Shown in pieces: positions 11,470 to 22,839 of a DNA stretch of 64,000 nt. The position numbers and the translations under genes are program-made. The stretch is from Cristatella mucedo. Its lineage: Eukaryota > Bryozoa > Phylactolaemata > Cristatellidae. The stretch covers positions 83,501 to 147,500 of the forward strand of contig WPIO01000169.1 of the NCBI GenBank assembly GCA_009760855.2, read 5' to 3'. Positions within the stretch are counted from its first letter, which is position 1, and each line of letters begins with the position of its first letter. The notes beneath the pieces were generated by a model that saw nothing but the letters and a program-made list of their open reading frames with translations, searched no databases and was not told the origin of the DNA.

Positions 11470-14400
11470 CTACAATCGAAGTAGAAACACTGCCAACGTT
11501 TCTATTAAGGCGTTTCCTAGGTTGCTTTCCTTTGGTGAAATGAACGAAGCAGTCAACTAACTAACCCAAGATCAGGTAGCATAGCTATTATTAGCAAAAT
11601 CAAATTAGGCGATTAAATTCGCGAGTAGGGAATTGTAACAGCTCACCATCACGAGTGAATACAGTGAACACCCCCTTACCTATTTGCAATGTCCTTCACG
11701 ACATTATCATTTTCCTTAGCAAAGTCTAGTAGCTCCCTGTAAAAGAGCACAGCTAGCAGCACTAACACGATGACAGCCATGCTCAGAAATCCCAGCTTCA
11801 GACCAGTGCAGCACAGCGATACGACAGCGGTAAGAGAGGATCGAGACAGAAGAACACGCACTCGACGTCACGCAGATCTTGTCGGACGGGTATGTAGTGA
11901 ACCCATGGTCTCATAGCAGGGTAAAAGAACTCCTGCCACTCGTCGCCCACGTGGAAAACGACGGAGCCACACAAGAATAGGTGCTTGAATCTGAAGCTGG
12001 CTGCCACTCCTCGGAAGTTAAAAAGGTACCTGAAGCAAAAAAAAGTCTATATGTTCACACGTGATATTCTCACTTAGTGAAGTATGACGGCGAGCTGGTA
12101 ACATCGGCAGTGAGCTCAGGATCAGCACGGGAGCCCGAGGATCGTGGGGGGACGCCTTATTTACAAGATCGTAATCAAATTGCTCAATTGGCACGATCCA
12201 TGACGATCCCATAATCCCGACCCGAACATTCCGCTTTAAAACGCCCTCGGGTCTAAGAATCAGAACACATAGCCAGGCTCTCGGCATATTAAATATTGAT
12301 CTCAATATTTAATAAAGCTTGTCCTTAATGAATCTACCTGTTAACAGAAGTGTGTCTTACGAGCTTTATTTATGCTTACAAATTTGCTAAGGCAGCAACA
12401 TGAAGGAGCTAGTACAGTTTACGCGAATAGGTGCACAAGTCTTGTGTGTGCTCGTCTGCGTGTGTCAATGGGGATTGATGCATTCAGCTCACTAATAAGC
12501 TCACTAAGCTGTTACTTCCGAGAATTCGCCGCACTTGTCACATGGCAGGCATGAGGTGTCAGCATGATGGGTGAGGTCGACACGTCTTCAGCAGGAGCAG
12601 CCAGGGCACTGCAGAGGCAGTTTCGACCGGACGTGCCCTGCCCCTATCCCCCCTTTTCCCACACCACCTGCACCCACTCACTTGTATGGACAGTGGTCCT
12701 CCAGCTTTACTTCGGTGGCCGGCGGCATGTGCAGCGTGTCCTACAACCGCAGCCAGCAGCTGAGCAAAGCAGCCGATGCAAGCTCAGCATGGAAAAGCGA
12801 CATACAGGTGGACCGCTGGTGCAGACTGGCTGTGCCTCCTATCCATCCTACAGCCAGACGCTGAGCGAAGACTGAATAGTGCCTATTATGGCTGTGGCTG
12901 GCTGCAAAGTGCACAAAGTGCTGACTGGCAAAAAATGGAAAAAGGACAGCGATCCTTCACCTGAAACACGACTACGGGCTGGCCACGAGAAGAGGCATTG
13001 TTTCACACGTGCATTCTAAGACAGCCCAGTCAGCTTTATTTAGCTGAGTGCAGGAGCACACAGGCGACAAGCTCTGCTCCCCATATCAATACACCATCTC
13101 AATCTTCGTTCACCAGCTGACAATGGTTAATGGAATGGTAAATGGTAAATGTAAATTACAATGGTAAGTGGTAAATGGAAGCTGCCAATGGTAAACGCCA
13201 TCTCCACACGACGACCATGCAAGCACAACGATGCAATCCTCACGTACGTGCGTGCGCACACCCGCATACATACCAACACAAACGTGCACACACGCATGCA
13301 TGTTCACACAAACACATAGATGAGCAAGAAGGTGCACACACACACAAACACAAAAAAGTGCACAAACGTCCGCACGCCGTGCGCGCGCACACGCACGCGC
13401 GCACACGCACGCGCGCACACGCACGCGCACACACGCACGCGCACACACGCACGCGCACACACGCACGCGCACACACGCACGCACACAATAGTGTGCGTGC
13501 AAAATCTTTCATTTTCTTCATCATGTGCTGTAAGGGGGAGCAGCCTGCGTGTCCCTTCTTTAAAAAAAATCACCTGATAAAACAACCTCATTTGTGTCGC
13601 TGAAAATTGCCTGCTCCTCTGACTCGAACTGTCGACATGGATCGTGAAGTGCCAGCACCTGACCTCCGAACTAAGACTTGGGGGGGGGGGCAATTATCGC
13701 TTTATCAAGTGCAATATTATTATTATTATTATTATCATCTACGATATCTACGGCATTGAGCGCAAGGCTGTCGAAACCTATTCGGATAGAGCAGGGCACT
13801 TCCCTCAAAGGAAAGAACATGTGACTATGCACCCCACCGAACGTCGGCCATCGCCTGCAGACACCTGCGCAGCTGCAGGCGTAGCTAGCGGTCCCATTGG
13901 TGGCTCCCTCAGGTGGCTCCCACTGGACAGTGCGAGCTCTGGAGACATTATCGCCCACTTAACTTTTAAGGCCAGAAAAAACATTCAATTCAACTTCCAG
14001 GCACGGCAAACTCCGGCTTCCCCTTACCGAGCTGAGCAGCTGTTGCTGCAACATCAGCCTCTCGGATCGCACGGGCCTGAGGTCACGACGGCTAAAGTAG
14101 ACACTGCTTAATTCAAAGACTGCAGGCAACAGCTGCTGCTACTTGGCAAGCTCTGGGTGCCAAACACACTTCTCAGCTGTGCAAACTTCGTCCGCTCTGC
14201 CACCGGAACTGCACTACCACCACTTGCTACTCACTGACAGCATCCATTCTACCAATGGGCAGAGAATTCTGGCTTGAAGCTAAACGTTTTCCATTGAGAG
14301 GGAACAGCCGAATGTCGTTGCAGCACACCGTCAGACCAGGACGGAGGTGTGCAGTCGAACAGCTCGCCCTGACAGCAAACGAGCCCATAAAACCCATTCA

Positions 14401-17400
14401 GCCATTCACAGGCTGCAGGGAAGAATGCTGGCAGGCGACCGACCACTTCTCGGCAGTGCCCTGCTTATCCGAACCCGGCATGAAGTCGTGCAGCTCTCTG
14501 GAGGCGAACCGCTTCTTCGGAGCTCAGTCCAGAGGCAGCCGGCCTCCGGTAGCTCTGTAAGTTTGAAAATGCGCTGCCATCGTTTGACGATTGCCTTCCT
14601 TCTGAGGTGGCCACTTTTCCAGTGTCTCTCGCTAGCTAGGCAGCAGCTACTCATAGTCGTCACACTCGAATGGGCAGCCATACCACCGAGCTACAGGGGG
14701 GCGGGGAGAGAAAGGGGGCTGCTACCCAGTCCCACTCCGGACGTCGGCCGATAGCTGGCTTGACACACCTAATGGTGTCTGCGGTTAAGGTGCTCGCCCC
14801 GACCAAAGTCTGGCTGAGGTCGTGGGCTCGAGTCCCAAGGCATATGTGAAGCGCCTGAATGGTGATCAAGTTCTCTTAGGGTGCTATACAAAAAATGAAT
14901 TATATAGTTTTTTATTTTATACTCCACGTGCTTGCCAGCCAGAGGGGTGGCTACCGGCTGCTGGAGAAGGCAACTCGAACAGTGCTACCTCGAAGGAGAG
15001 GTTTGTGGGTAGGCGTCTCGGCGGGGGGGGGGGGGGGGGGGGCCCCCCGGCCGGTCTTCACATTCTCAGCTTGCAGCTGCGAGGGGAGGAAGTTCTACAC
15101 TCGCAGCCGTGACTGCCGTTTACCCAACTGTTGCTGCTTAGCTTATGAATCAGACCGGCAGAGCAACGAAGTCGTCTTCGGCTGAGGACGGTGCTCTATA
15201 AATATAGTATGTCTTAGTTTCACTGCCGGGTAGTCCTGGTACCCCTTGTCTCGATGGCCCTGGTAGCCCTTGTCTCGATGGCACCAGACACGTGACCAGA
15301 CTACCTATCTTCGGTATAACCTATATAACCGTAACAGAATGATAGGACAGGCTATGGCACTTAAATCAAACAATTGCAGGTGCATCATATCGATACACGA
15401 TGATTGCTTTGCATATGCTGCTAGCCTTTTGACATAGCTCAGGATGCCGTTCAGGCTAATAATGATAATACTACATTTGTATGGTGCCCTCAGAAAACTT
15501 AATCTCTTTCTAGGCACTTGATAAATGCTGCAGAGGAAGTATGATCGAATGAGCCCACCGACTCCAGTACTGTGACGCTGCTGCAGTAGCAGCAGTGGCA
15601 GCAGCACCAGTGGCAGATACAGCAGCAGACAGATGCCGGCAACAGAGGCAGCAAACAGACGGCAGAAGCAGTGGCACAGGCAGCAGGGGCACAGGCAGCA
15701 GGGGCACAGGCAGCAGGGGCACAGGCAGCAGGGGCACAGGCAGCAGGGGCACAGGCAGCAGGGGCACAGGCAGCAGGGGCACAGGCAGCAGGGGCACAGG
15801 CAGCAGGGGCACAGGCAGCAGGGGCACAGGCAGCAGGGGCACAGGCAGCAGGGGCACAGGCAGCAGGGGCACAGGCAGCAGGGGCACAGGCAGCAGGGGC
15901 AGCGGCTCGCCTTGTCCGACTTCCACGCCTGGTTCTTGGTGTACTGAGCATCGACGAGCTCCGGCTGGCGCCTCGAGAGCAGCACGAGAGGATCTCGCTC
16001 GTCGCTGGTGCGCGAGCCCCGGAAGTAGGCCTTGCCCTGCTTCCGGTCCCAGGGCCACATCGAGGCCGCCCTACATCGGAAGGCGACCGGAGCTGTCACG
16101 TGCAAGCGGAACCCGAAAGCGCGCGAGCAGCCGATTCGCGACAAGACGCAGCCTTCAATCGCTGAAGTCTTCCGAGGCAATAAGCGTTTATGTAAATGTA
16201 TCTGTGTAAGGAACACCACAAAGCCACAAAGACCAGGCGAGTTTCCTACACTGCACTCAAACCCCGGGCGGCTTTCGGTGCACATACCGTAGCCAACCGA
16301 CTTCGTCTCGAGCAACAAAGACAAGTTGACAAGCATAGCTGCTGAGCAAGCAGGGCAGTCGGGGCGGAAGTGACGTAGGATGGAAGTGACAACAAGCAGA
16401 AAGGAACAGCAAAAAGGCACCTATAACCGCCGGGTGCACCCAGCCACGGGAAGCTGCCAGCACATGGAAAGCAGGAAGCGTCGGCGGCAATGCAGGCAGC
16501 AGACGCACACGAAGCTTCTGCTGCCCAAACTGCCACTGACACAGCGTAGGAAAGAGCCGGCCGCGCACGCACCAGAGCTACCGCTGCAGCCGGCTGGAGG
16601 GCGCAAGAAGAGACAGCAGCGCCTTTCCGGTGACTATTGTGCGCGTACACCACTTCCTGCTTTCAAGGATGCAGCTTACATGACATGGCACTTACTTGCT
16701 TATGACCTCTCTCTGCTGGTCCCACCGGCCAAGACCCGTAGGGTAGATGGGCCACACTGCTGGACCGCCTTCCCAGAAAGTCCACGCCGGGTACATGATG
16801 TCCTGGTAATCCTTTGTCTACACGGAAGTGACCACTGCATTGAGATATGCCAAAAAGTAACACTTGCTCGGTAGCCACACCACAGAGCCGTCAGATGTGC
16901 ACTTCCACCGTTAAGCGAGACAGGTGTCGGCCATGCGCAGGCAGCGCAGCAGCCGCCAAGAGGTAGACAGTGAGACAGTGGCTCAATTAAGTGAGCTGCT
17001 GAACAGACAGAAAACAGGAAGCGAGCCAATTCTGTGAGAGCTGACACCTTGGGTCAACCTGTATGCATGAATACAATTGCTAGAAGCACTAATCTCCTAT
17101 TGGCTACTCGTTACGGCCGAGTGCAGTGCCGAAGCTTGTTTAATGCTCTTTAGCAAGTCTATGCACACCTAACCTGCTTGTTAGAATAGGACTACCGATG
17201 ATGGTAGACTGGTGACTACGCACAATCGCATCACTGCTACAGCAGAAACCACTACTTTTTTTTATAGAAAGTCAAAGAGCCCGAGCATTATTTGATATCT
17301 AGAGCAAATAGTAGCTACGCTTCCGAGACGAATGGATATCCATTTCGGCTTTCGAAATGCTCATCAACACCGATCGCAGTAGCTCGGCCGGGCTCTGCTG

Positions 17401-20400
17401 CACAGGGCCACATGAGAACTAACCGGCTGCGGGCGCATCCCGACCGTGGCAAGGTGGTCACCCCGAGAACAACGAACCACGTTCACTGAGAAGCCTGAGG
17501 CCACTAACCCTGTGCACTTCTCTGGCACCTTAAGCTCCTCACGATCGTGCTCGGCAAGCTGTGAGACAGCAGCAGCTTTTGTAACGCGATACACGTGATC
17601 CTCAGCCGGTGCCCACGCTGCTGCTAGCTGCTAAGCCTGCCGGGCAAACTGTTCACCTCTGTCGCCAGCGAGATGCGGAGGTCGGAGAAAGGGAGCCACG
17701 TCTCTTTACCGAGCGTCTGGCAGCTTGAATGCCTCGGCCAGATGCTCACGTGCCCCCAGGCACTCAACTCGATACTCGTCAGACGCAGGAATCTGCACTC
17801 CTGTGTCGGCTTGCTCGGATTGCATCGAAGGACCATTAGAGCTAACAGATCAAGGTCCCCCATCACCATCTCGAAGCTGCTGGGTTAAGTCCTTTGTCAT
17901 CAAAATCGCCGGCAAAGACGACACAGTGGCACTAAGCCGACGGAAGTCAGCCTATCACGACAGATTGTCACCAGGTCCTTCCGCCGACAGCTTTTGTCTG
18001 CCTGCGACGACAGCGACATGACCAGGGCCTCCATCGTAGTAGGTGAGCTCAGTACGGCATGCCCTCAAGTTTGAGGCCTAACCCTCAATTTTGCGTTAAT
18101 ATATCTTCACTCCGGTGACGTCTGCCCATAACCAGGGCATCCTATTTCAAAACGAGTTGCGATTGGATGCCCACATCGCCTCCATTGTCAAGTCGGCACA
18201 CTTCCAGCTAAGCCACATTTCCAAAACCAGGCTCTGCTCAAATAATACTAGTACCACACCCAAAGTCAGTGCAGACGCTAGGGAATCCATCTGAATTTCT
18301 GCAATTTCCTTAATTCAGGACTCTCGGCTGGCACCCATAATCAACTGGTGCAAAACTCAGCAGCTCGACAGTATAGCTGCCACAGTTGCCCCCCCCCCTG
18401 TCTGAGCTCTCGTCTGGCTCCCAATCAAACATAGAATCGACTACAAGATTATCTGTCTCTTGCTGACCGGTCACTTCATTCGCTTGCACCTGCTCGCATC
18501 TTCAATCTCGTTGTTCTTTACTTGTGCTCTCACAACACCCACTCATCGGCTTCCAGTCGTCTGTGCACTAGTGTCCCGTGCACTGAATTATTGAGATATT
18601 TTGTTGATGAGGCCTTCAGCTCGTATACGCCGAAAGTCTGCAACTCGCTTTCGGCCTCGATCAATAAATACAATGACTTGCATCATAATTTAGGCTCCCG
18701 CTAAAGGCGCATATGTTCCCGGCAGGTTCCCCTTCGTGCCAGTGAACTTCTCATTTGTGTTGTGTGCTTTGCCTGCTTACTTGTGTATGACTCAGTGCAG
18801 GTTACTAGCCTGATGTAATAAGAACCGGTGGCCTTGAGTGACTTCTTGTGGGCATTAGAGTGTTGGCTTGCGCATAATACTTGTTTGCTTTTGCATGCTT
18901 GTCTGGGTGTGACACAGTGCATACTATAAACACTTATTTTCGACTATCTTTTACCAAGTTGTAAAGCGCCTGGGTACATTTAGTTCTCTTACGGTGCTAC
19001 ACAATCGACCTACTATTCTTACTATGCCTCACCTACGACTTGACTGCTACAGCTCTGATTGATGATGTCGTACCATACTCTCCACAAGCCTGTCGAACCC
19101 CTCATATCCTCAGTTTGCATAGCTCATGCTTTTCACAGTAGCACGTTCCCAAGAGGCGACAGGTGGCACTTTGCTCATCAAAACCGCTACCCAAAGCCCT
19201 TTGATGCACATTAGGGATCCATACCAGACTGTGGGGGAACTGCTGAAGCCGTAGTTCCCCCCCCCCAACAGCATTGTGGTTATCACCATCCCAACTGACA
19301 CCCACTAATGTTTCTAACAAGCCGTCAGAGCATAGCCACTTAACTAAACATGTGCCTTTGCACTGTCAACAGTCGGTACCAACCCCTAGCCAGCTGCTAA
19401 GCCGTTTGTCTACCATAGTGGTTAATTTGGCCAACATCTAGTAACCAAGTTAGCCAGCTACATAGAGGGTCCTCATCTCCAGCGGTTACGGTGCTCGCAC
19501 CGACCAAGGTCTGGCTGAAGTCGTGGGCTCCAGCCCCGAGGCATATGTGAAGCGCCTGAGTAGAGATTAAGTTCTCTTGAGGCACAATACAAATGAATTA
19601 TATATATCTCCCAAGGTCAACCAGGCACGTGCAGAACGTTGATGACAGAAGCCTTTGCACTGCAGGTCCTTGATTGAGGAACTCATTTCCACGATTCTTA
19701 AGCAACGATAACAACTCTCCTGCTGCCGACTATGGCACATCTTTTCCAGACGTCCTGACCAGCTATTTCCATGTTACTCACTACCTCAACTGCTCTCCTT
19801 ACGCTGCTATGCTTCAAAAAATCTCAACTCTAAATGGTCAATCTACACCAATATTTAAACGAAGCTGGAGGCTATTACTCATAAAACGAGTTCAAAAGTT
19901 ATTAGGCTTCACCCGCAGTCAGGAATTAACTACCCACCTCACGTGGAGGTGATATTAATCATCTTGGCAGCAGGCCCGGGCAGAAGCTGCTGGATGCAAA
20001 CGAATGAAAAAGACGTTGGGTCCAGCATCGATGCATGGCTGGCACAGCAGCAGCCACTGCCTCTCCTCAGGCAATGCTTGCAGCCTATCGAAATCCGTGC
20101 CCAGCTTTTGGCGGCTTTCTCGCTGAACACGCAAGCAAAGACTCCGACGAGCACAAAGAACATTCGGAGGTCTTCTCAGTTTCACGCCCATAATGCTACA
20201 ATTGCCATTAGCCCACCAGAGGCATCATCCCAGGTCACTGTACGTACCGTGCTGAATGACAAGACAGGAAGCGGCTGATAGCGATGGCCGTAGCTGGGTG
20301 ACTGTGGCCAGTCGCGTGTGTTGATGACGAGCTCCATGTCAGGCAGTCTGTCTATGATCTCCAGGATGAAATGCTCGATGCCACTGCATCTGTAACAAGG

Positions 20401-22746
20401 CAACATAGAACAGACGACTACTCGCCGATCAGCGAGGCCAGGCAGCTCAGGAGCCGAGGAAATAAATAAATAATAAATAAATCCTAGCTGATTCAACAGC
20501 CTCTTTTTGTATAGCGACAGAAGAGCCTTTACTTTACGGCTGTTGCCACCGCTTGCAGTGGCGATAAAGGATCGCCCATCGAAGGAATCGAACCCATGAC
20601 CTCGGGACCTAGGTCATGAAAGCAACCGCCTTACTAAGTGTGTGCCATCACGGCTCACTAGGAAGCAACCAAGCAACAGAGTCGATGAGCATTTGGCAAA
20701 GAAAAACTCGAGAAACAAATGCATTCAAGCAATGCAAATGCACAAAAAGGCAAATACGTCGCTGAGCTGTCAGGTATCGTTGAATCGTATCACCAGGAAG
20801 CACGCTAAGTCGCCTTCTGTTTGGTCACCTTCCATTTGCAGTAGCAGAGGTTTTAATTGGCTGAACGATCACTCACAGCAGAGCACACTGGTTTAAGCTA
20901 CCTGCGCAGCTAACTGTCGCTCAAATAAAAGAAGGCAACTGGCTGCAGATCTTTACCGAGCCGGAAACATGCAGTCCTGCTGTCTGTACAGCTTGTGGCG
21001 TATGATCTGATAGTGCGTGCCCCTGTCCTTGGCCTTGGCAAACTCATCTTTACCGATGCCTCGCAGCCATGGCGACAAGTCTTGTTTCATAACCCTTTGA
21101 AACGAAAATATATGAAGATGGCAGCGGTGTCGTGTCGCATTGCCGAAGCTTATTGCATGGAAAATTACTGCATGCAAAATGCGGGTCGAATCAAAGCTGC
21201 AGGAAATCCAGGCTATCGATACCTAATCGCTGCTAAATGCCACAAAACTGCATGGAAGGCCCAGGCCGAGCTGAGATAGCCTTCTGCTAGGGGGACCGAC
21301 GGCAGGCCATCACAAAAGCTTCGAATGGCCGGACTGGCCACACCAAGAGGCCAGGACAACCAATACATTTCCCTCAAAGAGGTACAATCGTAGCCGAGAG
21401 GCCAAGGTGACATTGACCCCCTCATCTCAACTCATTCGGCAGAGTCTTGCTGTTAAGGTGCTCGCCCCGACCAAGGTATGACTGAGGTCGTGGGCTCGGG
21501 CCCCGAGGCATATGCGAAGCACCTGAATAGAGATTAAGTTCTCTTGGGGCGCTATATAAATGAATTATATATATATATATATATCCTATTTGAGCGCAGT
21601 CCGCGGCTTACCAGCAGGCTACACGCCACGACCCTCAAATAGGCACAGCAACTACAGGCAGAGCCGCCCGGCCAACCCGAACCTCGTGCATCGCTGTCCC
21701 ACGTGACTGCATAGCCGGCCACGTGGGACAGCCAGGTTGGGCCACCCCAGGCAGATGGGCGAATCCAGCAGCGCGCAGGCAGCGAGCAAACGAGCGGCTG
21801 CTAACTGCTGCTGCTCGCAGCAATAGAGTGACTGTGTTAGCCGAAAATCGAGCTCGGACGCACTTTTCGTGACAAGTGCAGTTGACATCTGGACTGTCGC
21901 ACTCCCGGTAGGCCACCACGGCATCCTCTATGGCATGCAGATAGTTGCTCCATCGGTGTCCTAAAATCGAAACTCACGTAAAGCATGTCGGGCTGAGTAT
22001 TTGCATCAATACTGAGAGATTCCGTGAGCAAGTGGTAAACTTATGTCTCGCTGTATGGCACGTTGTCATCGTCGTCGCGAGTTGAACCTACGACGTCGAC
22101 CTACGACCTCGAAAGTCTGAGGCTGTAGTTTCTCACTAGCTCATACATTTCGACCCTAATGCTGCCGAAAAAGGCTTCAAGGGATTACAGAGTGGTGTGG
22201 CTTTGTGCCAGCAACTGTCTGTTTCTTGAACACACACACACACACACACACATACATACACACGCACAACGCACACACACAGTGCAAATACGGCATACGA
22301 AGCAAATCGACAGCCTGGCAGTAAGAAAGTGAGTAGATCGACTATGCTTAGCAAAACAGCTAAATAAGAGTAGCAACTTGCTAAGAGTAGCAACTTGCTA
22401 AGGCGAAGAGTAGCAACTTGCTACGGACGATTCGAAAAAACAGTGCTCTCTGTCTTTTTCTTTCTCTGTCTGTCTCTGTCTCTGTCTCTCTCTGTCTCTC
22501 TCTCTCTCTCTGTGTCTCTCTGTCTCTGTGTGTGTGTGTGTCTCTCTCTCTCTCTGTGTCTCTCTCTCTCTCTCTGTGTCTATCTCTGTGTCTGTCTCTC
22601 TGTGTATCTGTCTCTCTGCCTGTCTCTTTGTCTGTCTGTCTCTCTCTCTCTGCCTCTCTCTCTCTCTCTCTCTCTCTGTGTCTCTCTGTCTCTGTGTGTG
22701 TCTCTCTCTCTCCGTGTCTCTCTCTCTGTGTCTGTCTCTCTATGTA

Positions 22747-22839
<93 letters not shown>

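Noticed and set aside
13240-13495. CRISPR-like regular repeats
   Set aside because: Simple CA/CG microsatellite in an animal genome; no spacers and no cas genes anywhere in the window.
15305-16420. 371-codon minus-strand open frame with PCCLC repeats
   Set aside because: It is a read-through: LINE-B remnant, then POGLUT1 exon 6, then the minisatellite. Only 16070-15911 is supported as coding.
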